Source: Polaribacter sp. Q13
Lineage (GTDB): Bacteria > Bacteroidota > Bacteroidia > Flavobacteriales > Flavobacteriaceae
Length of the DNA stretch: 64,000 bases
Assembly (NCBI RefSeq): GCF_016858305.2
Contig: NZ_CP074436.1
Location: 3,554,001 to 3,618,000 of the forward strand
Reading direction: 5' to 3'
The position numbers were made by a program, and so were the translations under genes. Position 1 is the stretch's first letter, and the number at the start of each line of letters is the position of its first letter. Shown here piece after piece: positions 50,420 to 60,243 of this stretch. A model generated the notes under the pieces. It had not been told where the DNA came from. It made no database searches and was given only the letters and a program-made list of their open reading frames with translations.

Positions 50420-51403
50420 ATGATATTAAAATATCTAAAATTTTGTTCTCTATTTGCTTTATTTTTTTCTTTTAAGAATATTGCCCAAGAAACATTGCCA
50501 ATTTATCAAGATTATTTATCTGATAATGTGTATTTGGTGCATCCATCTGCAGCAGGTATTGGTAATTCTAGTAAATTACGTTTTACAGCAAGACAACAAT
50601 GGTCTGGTATAGCAGATGCACCTGCTTTACAAACTATAAGTTTTCATTCAAGGTTTGGAGAAGAGACAAATGCAGCCTATGGTTTTGTTTTATTTAACGA
50701 TAAAAATGGGTATCATTCTCAAAAAGGGGTTCAGGCTACTTATGCTTATCACTTACCTTTAAATGATAATGGTCATTATTTTGAACAACTCTCGTTTGGA
50801 TTGTCTTTTTCTTTTATTCAAAATCAATCGGATCAAAGATCATTTGGTAATGATGATGTAGCTGCAATTATTGAAAGCACTAGTTATTATAATTCAGACT
50901 TTAGTGCTGCTTATCATAGAGGTGGATTCTCTTCGTATTTTACTGTGAAGAATTTATTTTTAACAGCTAAAAATAATTTGAATGTTCTTGAGCCTTTAAA
51001 TTTAAGGAATTATGTTTTTTCTGTTGGATATTATTATGATAAAAATTATTATTTTCAATTAGAACCTTCTTTTATGCTACAACTAAAGGAAGGCACAGGC
51101 CAAAAAATATCAGATTTTAATTTAAAAGGATATAAAACACTTAATAATTATCAATTATGGTTAGCATTGTCTTATAGAGTAACTTTTGGAGCCGATGTTG
51201 CTGGGAATTCGCAATTTATATCTCCTATATTTGGTTTAAATTATAAAAATGTCATGTTTTCTTATACCTATACAAATCAAATAGGTGATGTAGTTTTAAC
51301 AAAATCTGGTTTTCATCAAATTACTTTAGGTATTAATTTGTGGACTCGAAATAAAACTTGGCGTAGTACTCCAAATATTAATAATTCGTTTATTGGTTTC
51401 TAA
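50420..51403 (+). CDS. PorP/SprF-family type IX secretion-associated outer membrane protein
   Basis: A 327-residue protein; I use the ATG at 50420, which gives the signal MILKYLKFCSLFALFFSFKNIAQ. The mature start LPIYQDYLSDNVYLVHPSAAGIG and TARQQWSGIADAPALQTISFHSRF are diagnostic of PorP/SprF. It is an outer membrane beta-barrel of the gliding and secretion machinery. No large adhesin partner is next to it, so its cargo is unknown. It converges with murI, the stop codons overlapping by 4 bases. Confidence 0.9.
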   Translation: MILKYLKFCSLFALFFSFKNIAQETLPIYQDYLSDNVYLVHPSAAGIGNSSKLRFTARQQWSGIADAPALQTISFHSRFGEETNAAYGFVLFNDKNGYHSQKGVQATYAYHLPLNDNGHYFEQLSFGLSFSFIQNQSDQRSFGNDDVAAIIESTSYYNSDFSAAYHRGGFSSYFTVKNLFLTAKNNLNVLEPLNLRNYVFSVGYYYDKNYYFQLEPSFMLQLKEGTGQKISDFNLKGYKTLNNYQLWLALSYRVTFGADVAGNSQFISPIFGLNYKNVMFSYTYTNQIGDVVLTKSGFHQITLGINLWTRNKTWRSTPNINNSFIGF

Positions 51404-52197
51404 AAATCCTTTTCAGTAATTTTTATTCTTTTGGCTTTGTTTGAAACCAACATTTTTAAGACTTCTTTATCTTTGTTTATAAAAAATTGATGCACGCTTT
51501 CTTTAGTACTGCTATTAATTAATTGATGTTTTTCTAAAATATTTTTGGTTTGTCTGGCAACAGCCTCACCAGAATCTATAATTTGAATTTTGGTACCTAC
51601 AAGCTTTCTTATTTGAGGAATTAAATAAGGATAATGTGTACAACCTAAAACCAAGCAGTCTACATTCTGCTTTATTAAAGGATGCACATAAGAGGTTAAT
51701 AATGCAGTCATTTCTTTAGAGTGCAATTTACCACCTTCTATAAGGTCTACTAAGCCTGTTCCTATAATCTCTTTACGTGTAATTTTTTGATTGATAGAAT
51801 GAGCTGTTTTCTCAAATAACTCACTGTTTAAAGTTCCTTTGGTGGCAAGTATACCAATTGTATTTGTTTTAGTTTGTAAAGCAGCGGTTTTAATTGCCGG
51901 TTCTATTCCTATAAAAGGAATGCTATATTTTTCTCTTAAAACTTTAATGGCGTTTGTGGTTGCTGTATTGCATGCAACAATAATTATTTTACAGTTTTGT
52001 TGAATTAAAAATTTTGTATTTTTAATAGATAGGTCTATAATATCTTGCTTGCTTTTTTCTCCGTACGGAGCATTTTTACTATCCGATAAGTAAATAGTAT
52101 TCTCTTTGGGTAAAAGTGCGTTAACTTCTTTCCAAATCGATGTGCCCCCCACACCAGAGTCGAATATACCAATAGGAAATTTGTTTTCTTTTACCAT
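51400..52197 (-). CDS. murI: Glutamate racemase
   Basis: Makes D-glutamate for peptidoglycan. The 265-residue protein has IGIFDSGVGGTS near residue 9 and the two catalytic cysteines Cys76 (VACNTATTN) and Cys186 (LGCTHYP). It is the last gene of the minus-strand envelope run, separated from ompH by a terminator, so it may have its own promoter. Confidence 0.96.
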   Translation of the reverse strand: MVKENKFPIGIFDSGVGGTSIWKEVNALLPKENTIYLSDSKNAPYGEKSKQDIIDLSIKNTKFLIQQNCKIIIVACNTATTNAIKVLREKYSIPFIGIEPAIKTAALQTKTNTIGILATKGTLNSELFEKTAHSINQKITRKEIIGTGLVDLIEGGKLHSKEMTALLTSYVHPLIKQNVDCLVLGCTHYPYLIPQIRKLVGTKIQIIDSGEAVARQTKNILEKHQLINSSTKESVHQFFINKDKEVLKMLVSNKAKRIKITEKDF

Positions 52198-52212
52198 ATA
52201 CTTGTAAAAATA

Positions 52213-52245
52213 AAAAAACCTACTGAAATTTCAGTAGGTTTTAGT
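52213..52245 (-). terminator. Terminator after the ompH pair
   Basis: The perfect palindrome AACCTACTGAAATTTCAGTAGGTT (52217-52240; given as two 12-base arms AACCTACTGAAA and TTTCAGTAGGTT) is followed on the minus strand by a T tract. Confidence 0.85.
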
Positions 52246-52267
52246 TTGTAATCTTATTTAGTTTATA

Positions 52268-52774
52268 TTAAAAACCTAATTTAGTTTTTACAGCTCCGTA
52301 TAAATCTTCACCTTTCTTAACTAATAAACCTTTTCCTACAGAAGCATCTAAGACATATAATACACCTTTAGAAGCTGCTACAGCATCAATAGCTGTTTGT
52401 GCTTTTTGTATAATTGGTTGTAAACCTTCGTTTTGTTTTTTCTGCATGTCTTGGTAAGCAAATCTTCTTGCTTGTTCAATTTTTGCAGCTTCAGCTTGAA
52501 GCTCTTGAGCTCTTTTGTCATTCGTTTCATTCGTTTGACCTTTAGACTCGGCAACATATTTTTGTCTTGTTGCTTCAATTTTCTTTTCCATTCCTGTAAT
52601 CTCATCTTGGTAAGTTTTACCAAGCTTTTCCATGTCTAATTTTAGGGTTTTTGTTTGAGGCATTTCTGCTACTAATTTTTCAAAGTCTATATGACCTATT
52701 TTTTGTGCATTTGCAACACCTGCTAGTCCTAAAGTAAATACAGCGATTAATAGTAACGATTTTAAATTTTTCAT
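52268..52774 (-). CDS. OmpH/Skp-family periplasmic chaperone, short
   Basis: A 168-residue exported protein: signal MKNLKSLLLIAVFTLGLAGVANA, then KIGHIDFEKLVAEMPQT and a long coiled coil of Lys/Glu/Gln-rich helix (about residues 45-120), ending in a beta segment with VLYVLDASVGKGLLVKKG. It keeps outer membrane proteins unfolded on the way to BamA, encoded two genes upstream. Confidence 0.93.
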   Translation of the reverse strand: MKNLKSLLLIAVFTLGLAGVANAQKIGHIDFEKLVAEMPQTKTLKLDMEKLGKTYQDEITGMEKKIEATRQKYVAESKGQTNETNDKRAQELQAEAAKIEQARRFAYQDMQKKQNEGLQPIIQKAQTAIDAVAASKGVLYVLDASVGKGLLVKKGEDLYGAVKTKLGF

Positions 52775-52799
52775 TCTTGTTTTGATTTAATTATTATTC

Positions 52800-53579
52800 T
52801 TATTCTTGTTCTTCTTTTTGAGCTTCTTTTTTCTTTCTTAAAGCTTCTTTTTTAGCTCTTAACAATTCTCTTTTTTCTTCTCGTTGTTGTAAGAGTTTTT
52901 CTCTTTTTTCTGCTATTAGCTTCTTTTTTGCTTCAACATCAGCAATTTTCTTTGCTTGTGCGTCTTCTTTTTTGCTAATTAATTCTTTTTGTCTATCTGT
53001 TAACTCCTTTTTAGGAGTAAGCATTTTTTCTTGTCTTTTTTTATATTTTTCACCGATTAATCTACTACGGTCTATTGTGGCTAAAACAAGGTCGCTAATA
53101 TCGTATTTTTTATTTGAATATAGCATGACTAAATCAGTAGATTTATCAAAAACAAAGTCATATTTTTTTCTTTTAGAAATACTTTGAATTGCATTGTAAA
53201 CTTGATCTTGAATTGGCTTAACCAATTGTTTTCTTACAGAAAACATATCTCCATTTGGCCCAAAGTATAAAGATTCTAGACGTCTTAATTCTATTTGTTT
53301 TAAACTAATTTCTTCTTCTTTTTCTTCAATTAAATCTTTTGTAAGAATTGCTTTTTCATTTGCTAAATCTGTTTTTAAGATTTCTATATGTCTAGCTTGT
53401 TCATCTAATTTTTTTCTCCATTTAGCAACTTTGCCATCAAGTGTATTTTGTGCTTCTAGATATTCTGGAACATTTTCTAGAATATACTCCATATCTATAT
53501 AAGCAATTAATTGATTTCTCTGAGACCAAGATACACTAACACTAAGTGTAAGAAAGACTAATAAAAATATTTTTTTCAT
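52800..53579 (-). CDS. OmpH/Skp-family protein with long charged tail
   Basis: A 259-residue paralogue of the following gene. Signal 1-19, LIAYIDMEYILENVPEYLEAQNTL at the start, then a coiled coil. From about residue 185 to the end there is an extended, highly charged tail rich in Lys, Glu and Arg (repeated KREKLL/KKEA words), well beyond the usual Skp length. It is the first of the ompH pair after bamA, 64 bases downstream. Confidence 0.92.
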   Translation of the reverse strand: MKKIFLLVFLTLSVSVSWSQRNQLIAYIDMEYILENVPEYLEAQNTLDGKVAKWRKKLDEQARHIEILKTDLANEKAILTKDLIEEKEEEISLKQIELRRLESLYFGPNGDMFSVRKQLVKPIQDQVYNAIQSISKRKKYDFVFDKSTDLVMLYSNKKYDISDLVLATIDRSRLIGEKYKKRQEKMLTPKKELTDRQKELISKKEDAQAKKIADVEAKKKLIAEKREKLLQQREEKRELLRAKKEALRKKKEAQKEEQE

Positions 53580-53643
53580 TTGTATTATGTATTTAGAAAA
53601 AACCGTGCCAAAAAAACTTTTTCTTTACAAAGCTATCGTTTTT

Positions 53644-56175
53644 TTAGAATTGTTTTCCAATTATAAAGTGTGTTTGCCAACCAGATTTTTCAGTTTCCCC
53701 AGGCAATGGATCAAATCCATGTGCAAAATCAATTCCTAATAAACCAAATGCTGGCATAAAAATTCTTACACCAACTCCTGCTGAACGTTTTAAGTCAAAC
53801 GGATTAAATTCTTTAAAAGTATCATAAGAATTACCTGCTTCTAAGAATCCTAAAGTATAAATAGATGCCGATGGAGCGTCTGTAATAGAGTAGCGCAGTT
53901 CTAACTGAAATTTATTATAAATTGTACCACCATAATTAGAAGAAAGTCCGCTATTTTCATAACCTCTTAAACCAACTGTTTCTCTACCGTCTAATTGGTA
54001 AGCTGCAATACCATCTCCACCCACAAAATAACGTTCTACTGGTGTTGCTCCTAGATCTTTGTTGTAAGAGCCTAAATATCCTCCTTCTGCATTGGTCATT
54101 AAAACCAATTTATCTGTAAAAGAAGTGTACCATTTTCCTTTAAAATTTAATTTATAGTATTCTAACCACTTGTATTTATCTATAGCATCTAAGTTACTAT
54201 CATTATAGTCTTTATTATTCACTAAAGAATATGGAAATGTGGCTTTTGCTCCAATTGTAAACTCAGATCCGTAAGTAGGAAATATTAAACTTGGTCCTGC
54301 AGAATTTCTTGTTAAAGAAATATTATAAGAAAGATTATTAAGAGTACCGTTGTTTAAGTTTAAACCTGCCAAACCAAAATTATAATCATTAGATTTTAAT
54401 GCTTGATAACTAATAGATTGAGATAATTGAAAATAATCATCCGGCCATTTTAATCGTTGTCCTAATCCTACAGAAGCACCAATTATACCTAAACTTTTGC
54501 TTTTGTCTACATCATAAGTAGTATAATCTAATTGATATTGATTAGATGAGTATACAGAAAATGATAATGATTTTGGTTTTTTACCACCTAACCATGGTTC
54601 TGTAAAAGAAAAACTATACGTATTATATGTTCTACTGGTTTGTAGTCTTAAAGATAATGTTTGACCATCTCCCATTGGTAATGGTTTGTAAGCTTCCTTA
54701 TTAAAAATATTTCTGATAGAAAAGTTATTAAAAGATAAACCTAAAGTACCTATAAAAGAACCTCCACCATAACCACCTTGTAGTTCTATTTGGCTTCCAC
54801 CTTTTTCTACAACCGTAAAGTCTATGTCAGCTGTTTTATTTTGATAATCTGGTATTACATCAGGAGTAACATTAGAGTCAAAGAACCCTAATTGACCAAT
54901 TTCTCTAATAGATCTAATAATGGCACTTCTACTAAATAAATCACCTGGTTTTACTCTAAGTTCTCTAAATAATACGTGGTCATTTGTTTTTTCATTACCA
55001 GAAACTGTTACTTTTCTGATTCGCGCTTTTTCATCTTCTCTAATTCTAATTTCTACTGTAATAGAATCATTTTTTACTTTTGTTTCTACGGCATTCACAG
55101 AAGAGAATAAAAAACCACTATCTTGGTATAAAGTAGAGATATCTTGAGATGTTGGGCTACCGTCACCTTTAACACGTTCTTCTAAAACAGCGCCGTTATA
55201 AACATCTCCTTTTTCAATTTTTAAATATTGTTGAAGTTGTTCTGCCGTATATTCTTTATTACCTACAAATAATATTTCTGCAAATCGGTATTGTCTACCT
55301 TCTTCTAAATCTAAATTAATATTAATGGTGTTATCATCATTCCAACTAATTTTATCACTAAGAATACGTGCATCTCTATAGCCTAATCGGCTGTATTTAT
55401 CTAAAATACTTTCTAAGTCTTCTTGAAAATCTTCTTCGATGTATTTAGAGCCTTTCCAAAAACGACCAATTATTTTTTCTTTGGTATTTTTCATCGCTTT
55501 TCTAAGTTTTTTACTTGAAAGCGCTTTATTACCTTTAAATATAATGTCCTTAATTTTTATTTTTTTTCCTTTATCAATAAAAATTGCCATATTAACAATG
55601 TTAATATCACTAGTGTCTTTTTTAACATCTAAATTAACTTTGGTTTTAAGATATCCTTTATCTGTATATTTTTTGGTAAAGTAATTTTTAGAGGTAACAA
55701 TAAGGTTATCTGTTACCATAGCACCTTTTTTAAGCTCTGCATCTTTTTTAAGGTCTTTGGCTTTTCCTTTTTTAATACCTGTAATGGTTACATTGTTTAA
55801 TTGAGGTAATTCTAATACATCAAACTGAAGGTATATGGTATTTCCATCTAGTTTGGCTAGGTATACGTCTACGTTACTAAATTGCTTACTTTCGTACAAC
55901 TTTTTAATAGCACTTGTAAGTTTGTCTCCCGGAAGTTTTAGGGGTTGACCATTTCTTAAGCCTGTAAAAACCCTTACGGTTTCTTCGCTAAACTTTTTTA
56001 ATCCTGTAACACTCATGCCTCCTAAGATATATTCTTTCCCTTTTTCAAAGGAAAGATCTTTTGTAGCAGTAGTATCTTTTTTTACAATTGATAAACTATC
56101 TTTTTCATTTTGTGCTTTGGCACTAAAAGTAAAAAATAATGCCGTTAGCATTATTGTAGCAGAAAATAATTTCAT
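53644..56175 (-). CDS. bamA: Outer membrane protein assembly factor BamA
   Basis: An 843-residue beta-barrel protein; the start at 56175 gives the signal MKLFSATIMLTALFFTFSAKAQ. An earlier in-frame ATG would overlap uppS. POTRA domains occupy about residues 45-430, and the 16-strand barrel follows, with VEKGGSQIELQGGYGGGSFIG at its start and a terminal Phe in IIGKQF. It inserts beta-barrel proteins, and its neighbours are the Skp-like chaperones. Essential in related bacteria. Confidence 0.95.
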   Translation of the reverse strand: MKLFSATIMLTALFFTFSAKAQNEKDSLSIVKKDTTATKDLSFEKGKEYILGGMSVTGLKKFSEETVRVFTGLRNGQPLKLPGDKLTSAIKKLYESKQFSNVDVYLAKLDGNTIYLQFDVLELPQLNNVTITGIKKGKAKDLKKDAELKKGAMVTDNLIVTSKNYFTKKYTDKGYLKTKVNLDVKKDTSDINIVNMAIFIDKGKKIKIKDIIFKGNKALSSKKLRKAMKNTKEKIIGRFWKGSKYIEEDFQEDLESILDKYSRLGYRDARILSDKISWNDDNTININLDLEEGRQYRFAEILFVGNKEYTAEQLQQYLKIEKGDVYNGAVLEERVKGDGSPTSQDISTLYQDSGFLFSSVNAVETKVKNDSITVEIRIREDEKARIRKVTVSGNEKTNDHVLFRELRVKPGDLFSRSAIIRSIREIGQLGFFDSNVTPDVIPDYQNKTADIDFTVVEKGGSQIELQGGYGGGSFIGTLGLSFNNFSIRNIFNKEAYKPLPMGDGQTLSLRLQTSRTYNTYSFSFTEPWLGGKKPKSLSFSVYSSNQYQLDYTTYDVDKSKSLGIIGASVGLGQRLKWPDDYFQLSQSISYQALKSNDYNFGLAGLNLNNGTLNNLSYNISLTRNSAGPSLIFPTYGSEFTIGAKATFPYSLVNNKDYNDSNLDAIDKYKWLEYYKLNFKGKWYTSFTDKLVLMTNAEGGYLGSYNKDLGATPVERYFVGGDGIAAYQLDGRETVGLRGYENSGLSSNYGGTIYNKFQLELRYSITDAPSASIYTLGFLEAGNSYDTFKEFNPFDLKRSAGVGVRIFMPAFGLLGIDFAHGFDPLPGETEKSGWQTHFIIGKQF

Positions 56176-56182
56176 AAAAAAT

Positions 56183-56926
56183 TTATTCTGTAATTTGTTC
56201 GCTTGTTTTTCCAAATCTTCGTTCTCTATTCTGATAATCTATGATTGCATCGTAAAAATGCTCTTCTCTAAAGTCTGGCCAAAGTATATCTGTAAAATAT
56301 AATTCGGCGTATGCCATCTGCCATAATAAGAAATTACTAATGCGTTGTTCTCCACTAGTTCTTATCATTAGGTCAACGTCGGGCAAATTAAACGTATATA
56401 AATGGTTATTTATAGTATTTTCATCAATTTCTTCGATATTGAGCTCATTATTAACAACTTTTTTGGATATGTTTTTAATAGTATTAACAATTTCTTCTCT
56501 AGAACCATAGCTTAGTGCAAAAGTTAATACAATATCTGTATTGTCTTTTGTTTTAGAAATTACATCAGCTAGTACTTTTTGAGCTTTTTGGGGTAGACTA
56601 GTAATTAGACCAATGGCGTTTACTTTAACTCCATTTTTCATAAAACCGGGTAATTCTTTTTTTAAAGAATTGATTAGTAAACTCATTAAAGCGTCTACTT
56701 CTAATTTAGGACGGTTCCAGTTTTCTGTAGAAAAAGCATAAAGAGTAATTGCTTTTACATTGATGTTAGATGCCGCACTAACAGATTCTCTAACCGCTGT
56801 TAAGGCGTTTCTGTGTCCAAAAATTCTATTCATCCCTTTACCTTTTGCCCAACGCCCATTACCATCCATTATTATGGCAACATGTTTTGGTGTTCTTTGT
56901 AAGTCAATAAGTAGTTTTTTGTCCAT
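56183..56926 (-). CDS. uppS: Undecaprenyl diphosphate synthase
   Basis: Makes the C55 lipid carrier for cell wall synthesis. The start at 56926 gives MDKKLLIDLQRTPKHVAIIMDGNGRWA, 247 residues, the standard length. HVAIIMDGNGRWAKGKG, RFGHRNA, TLYAFSTENW, SYGSREEIV and RTSGEQRISNFLLWQMAYAELYF are the family motifs. It lies between DUF6089 and bamA with gaps of under 10 bases. Confidence 0.96.
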   Translation of the reverse strand: MDKKLLIDLQRTPKHVAIIMDGNGRWAKGKGMNRIFGHRNALTAVRESVSAASNINVKAITLYAFSTENWNRPKLEVDALMSLLINSLKKELPGFMKNGVKVNAIGLITSLPQKAQKVLADVISKTKDNTDIVLTFALSYGSREEIVNTIKNISKKVVNNELNIEEIDENTINNHLYTFNLPDVDLMIRTSGEQRISNFLLWQMAYAELYFTDILWPDFREEHFYDAIIDYQNRERRFGKTSEQITE

Positions 56927-56931
56927 AATTT

Positions 56932-57630
56932 TTATAATCCGTTTGTGTAACAAGCTGGTCTACCAAAGGTGTAGATTAAAGAAACTCCTGTAAACATATA
57001 CCAATCATTTCCGGTGCCTTCTAAATTTACATTTGGTGTATCTGTAGAAAGGTAGTCTAAATCGTCTTCAAAAGTATATCTAAATTTTGCTTCAATTGCA
57101 AACGCTAAAGTACCAAATAATTTAGACTTATAACCAAAACCGAAAGGAATAGCCAAAGAGGTCTTCTTACCTAATTTGTCTACTTTTCCTGTTGGTAAGT
57201 ATGTCTTAACGTTTGTATAATTAAATACAGCCAATTCTAATAGTAGGTAAGGTGTCCATGTTTTATCATCTGAAGATAAATCATACTCGTAAAAATTATA
57301 TTCTATTCCTGCCGCTAATTCATTTATTGTGTTAGAAAACTTGTATGTTTTTCCAGTTGGGTCTAATCTGTCTCTTCTAAAACCAGTGTCTGCATCTGCA
57401 TCATTACCAGAAATAGGTAAAAGACTATAGCTTGCTCTTAGTGCAATTCTAGGGTTCCAATTGTATTTATAAAAAACACTTGCGGCTAGTTTGTTTGGGT
57501 AGAAATAGTAGTTTTTACCAATATCACCAACATAGTTTGTGCCGCCAATAGTAAGGCCTACTTCATGAAGTTGGCCAAAGAAAATTGAGGTAAAACCTAC
57601 AAATACGAAAAATAATATTCTTTTTTTCAT
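56932..57630 (-). CDS. DUF6089-type outer membrane beta-barrel protein
   Basis: A 232-residue exported protein; the start at 57630 gives the signal MKKRILFFVFVGFTSIFFGQ. LHEVGLTIGGTNYVGDIGKNYYFYPN and alternating hydrophobic strands indicate a small beta-barrel. This gene precedes uppS and bamA in many Flavobacteriaceae. Function unknown; a role in envelope assembly is inferred from the operon. Confidence 0.85.
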   Translation of the reverse strand: MKKRILFFVFVGFTSIFFGQLHEVGLTIGGTNYVGDIGKNYYFYPNKLAASVFYKYNWNPRIALRASYSLLPISGNDADADTGFRRDRLDPTGKTYKFSNTINELAAGIEYNFYEYDLSSDDKTWTPYLLLELAVFNYTNVKTYLPTGKVDKLGKKTSLAIPFGFGYKSKLFGTLAFAIEAKFRYTFEDDLDYLSTDTPNVNLEGTGNDWYMFTGVSLIYTFGRPACYTNGL

Positions 57631-57735
57631 TCTAAAAATAGTGGGCAAATATAGAGATTTCAAATTGCTTTATAAAGTTAATATATAGTCTTTTTTGAAT
57701 AACAACTTTTTTAAAGAAATATTGTAAGGAGTTTG

Positions 57736-58635
57736 TTAAACATTTGTTTTGTTTCTAATGTCTTCTCCCCATAAAAGTTTGCTTCTTAATGTCTTTAAAA
57801 AAGATTGGTTTTTTGGAAGTATACTTTTTATTGTAAAATCGGTTTTTTCTATAAAAATGGTCGTGTTGTTTGGTACACTAGATACTCTAGAATCTAAAGA
57901 GATTAAAAAGCTTTTTTCTCTAGAATCTACTTTTAATTCTATTTTAGTTTCATCAGAAATTACCATAGGCCTCGCATTTAAATTATGAGGAGCAATAGGT
58001 GTGATAACTAAATTTTTTGAATCTGGTAAAATAACAGGTCCATTACAACTTAAGGAATAGCCCGTAGAGCCTGTTGGCGTAGAAATAATTAACCCATCGG
58101 CCCAATAATTAGTTAAATATTCACCATTTAAATACGTTTGTACACCTATCATAGAAGTGGTGTTTTTCTTAGCGATGGTTACTTCGTTTAATGCAAAGTT
58201 AAGTTCTGCAAAATCCTTGGTTTTTGGTTCTGTCCTTATAGATACAAGTGTTCTTTCTTGAAGGGTGTAGTCACCTTTAATAACAAGATCTATACTTTCT
58301 TCAATAAGGTCTTTGGGAACAATAGCTAGAAAACCTAATCTACCCGTATTTATACCTAAAATAGGGATGTCTAAATCTCTAATATGTGTTGCAGAACGTA
58401 AAAATGTTCCGTCTCCACCAATGGTAATCATAATATTAAAAGAACTATCTAAATCGTTAAAACTAACAAAAGATTTATACACATCTTTTAAAACGTTATT
58501 TTCTACCAAAAGGGTATAAAATTCACTTTCTATATAAAAATCAATCTGTTTTTTTTCTAAAACGTGTAATAATGTTTTAATTTCCTTTTCTGATGAAATG
58601 GCGTAAGACTGACCGTAAATTGCTGCTTTCTTCAC
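57736..58635 (-). CDS. nadK: NAD kinase
   Basis: Phosphorylates NAD to NADP. The 299-residue protein has GGDGT at 73-77, GINTGRLGFLA near 95 and NYWADGLIISTPTGSTGYSLSCNGP near 176-200, where the fold binds NAD. It lies 34 bases after the CBS-domain gene and 100 bases before DUF6089. Confidence 0.96.
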   Translation of the reverse strand: MKKAAIYGQSYAISSEKEIKTLLHVLEKKQIDFYIESEFYTLLVENNVLKDVYKSFVSFNDLDSSFNIMITIGGDGTFLRSATHIRDLDIPILGINTGRLGFLAIVPKDLIEESIDLVIKGDYTLQERTLVSIRTEPKTKDFAELNFALNEVTIAKKNTTSMIGVQTYLNGEYLTNYWADGLIISTPTGSTGYSLSCNGPVILPDSKNLVITPIAPHNLNARPMVISDETKIELKVDSREKSFLISLDSRVSSVPNNTTIFIEKTDFTIKSILPKNQSFLKTLRSKLLWGEDIRNKTNV

Positions 58636-58669
58636 TTTTTGTTTTTTTTGTAAAAGCCTTTTAAAAGGT

Positions 58670-59329
58670 TTACATTTCTAAATATTTCTGTAAATATTCA
58701 GACCTACTTTTTAAATCTTCTAAATAAATATCATTTTCATGCATAGATATAATTTTATAATCATATCTTCTAAAGGTTTGCATAATTTCATTTATTTCAT
58801 CTGAAATTACTTTGATAGTAACTTGAATAGTGTCTGTATTTTTTTCTGAGATATACAAACCTAATAATTTTCCGCCGCTAGCTTCAATAATTTGTACAAC
58901 TTGACTCATAGAATAATCATTGCTCAATTTTTCTATAATTAAAGTTTCGCTTTCTTCAACCATAAAAGGGCTTGTGGAAAAAACATCTAAAACGTCTCTT
59001 AGATCAAAATAACCAATATAATCTTTATATTCATTTAAAACAGGAATGATGTTGGTGTCATTGTCTGCAAAATTTTTTAATAGTTCTAAAACAGTTGCTT
59101 TTTCATCAGCAAAAAAAGAATTTAATAAATAAGCATGTTCAACTAATTCATCCTCATTATTTTCTATAGTTTGTAGGTCATCTTCCGCAAAAGAACCTAA
59201 TAGCTTATTGTTTTCAATAACAGGAAAATGTGTTATAGGATAATTTTTAAACACTTTTTGAGCGCTTTTTACAGCATCTTTTAAGCGAAGTGGTTTTATT
59301 TCTTCTAATATATAGTCGTTCATATTCAT
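58670..59329 (-). CDS. CBS-domain protein
   Basis: A 219-residue cytoplasmic protein with a CBS pair in the N-terminal two-thirds (LRLKDAVKSAQKVFKNYPITHFPVIENNKLLGSF and FADNDTNIIPVLNEYKDYIGYFDLRDVL) and a C-terminal ACT-like region (QVVQIIEASGGKLLGLYISE). CBS pairs bind adenine nucleotides. It heads the minus-strand run and is divergent from pdxJ. Its target is unknown. Confidence 0.87.
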   Translation of the reverse strand: MNMNDYILEEIKPLRLKDAVKSAQKVFKNYPITHFPVIENNKLLGSFAEDDLQTIENNEDELVEHAYLLNSFFADEKATVLELLKNFADNDTNIIPVLNEYKDYIGYFDLRDVLDVFSTSPFMVEESETLIIEKLSNDYSMSQVVQIIEASGGKLLGLYISEKNTDTIQVTIKVISDEINEIMQTFRRYDYKIISMHENDIYLEDLKSRSEYLQKYLEM

Positions 59330-59364
59330 GCTTTACGAATATAGGATAAAATGATTTAATAAAT

Positions 59365-59372
59365 TATATTTG
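59365..59372 (+). promoter_or_regulatory. pdxJ promoter, -7 element TATATTTG
   Basis: TATATTTG, 17 bases before the pdxJ start codon, matches TAnnTTTG exactly. Confidence 0.65.
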
Positions 59373-59389
59373 CAGCCTAATTTTAGACA

Positions 59390-60103
59390 ATGACAAAGTT
59401 AAGTGTAAATATTAATAAAATAGCAACTTTAAGAAATTCTCGTGGCGGAAATGTGCCTAATTTATTAAAAGTTGCCAGCGATATTGAAGAATTTGGTGCT
59501 CAGGGAATCACAATTCACCCAAGACCAGACGAAAGACATATACGTTATCAAGATGCAAGAGATTTAAAAAATATTGTGACTACAGAGTATAATATTGAAG
59601 GAAATCCGATAAAATCTTTTATGGATTTGGTGTTAGAAGTAAAGCCAACGCAGGTTACTTTGGTGCCAGATGCTTTAGATGCTATTACGTCTAATGCGGG
59701 TTGGGATACTATTACACATCAATCTTTTTTACAAGAAGTTATTAGAGAATTTCAACAAAACGGAATTAGAACTTCTATTTTTATAGATACAGATGCTAAG
59801 TTGCTAGAAGCAGCTGCAAAAACGGGTGCAGATAGAGTTGAATTATATACGGAAGACTTTGCAACTCAATGTGATTTAGGGAATTTTGATGCTATAAAAC
59901 CATATACAGAAGCGGCTGTTTTAGCTAACAAATTAGGTTTAGGTATTAATGCTGGGCACGATTTAAGTTTAGATAATATTAAATTCTTTAAAGAGAATAT
60001 ACCTCATTTGGCAGAAGTTTCTATAGGCCACGCGCTTATTGCAGAAAGTTTGTATTTAGGTTTAGAGAATGTTGTAAATATGTATTTGCATCGACTTAAG
60101 TAA
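59390..60103 (+). CDS. pdxJ: Pyridoxine 5'-phosphate synthase
   Basis: Makes pyridoxine 5'-phosphate, the precursor of PLP, which the many Cys/Met enzymes of this window need. The 237-residue barrel has [17 protein letters not shown] at the start, [14 protein letters not shown] near residue 40, VTLVPD near 87 and [11 protein letters not shown] near 188. Confidence 0.96.
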   Translation: MTKLSVNINKIATLRNSRGGNVPNLLKVASDIEEFGAQGITIHPRPDERHIRYQDARDLKNIVTTEYNIEGNPIKSFMDLVLEVKPTQVTLVPDALDAITSNAGWDTITHQSFLQEVIREFQQNGIRTSIFIDTDAKLLEAAAKTGADRVELYTEDFATQCDLGNFDAIKPYTEAAVLANKLGLGINAGHDLSLDNIKFFKENIPHLAEVSIGHALIAESLYLGLENVVNMYLHRLK

Positions 60104-60130
60104 GTTAACGGTATTCATTTGCCGTTTTCA

Positions 60131-60182
60131 GTCACAGTGTCATTTCGAAATGAGCTTTTTTAGCGATTGAGAAATCTCAAGA
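60131..60182. repeat. Dispersed repeat GTCATTTCGAAATGAGC...TGAGAAATCTC
   Basis: The spacer after pdxJ carries CATTTCGAAATG, a 12-base palindrome, and GATTGAGAAATCTCAA, a wording common in intergenic repeats of Bacteroidota. No coding potential. Recognised from memory only. Confidence 0.5.
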
Positions 60183-60243
60183 ATAAAACTTAGGTCTCGA
60201 ACACGATTGACCTGACAAATTATATAATAATCAATTCATATAA

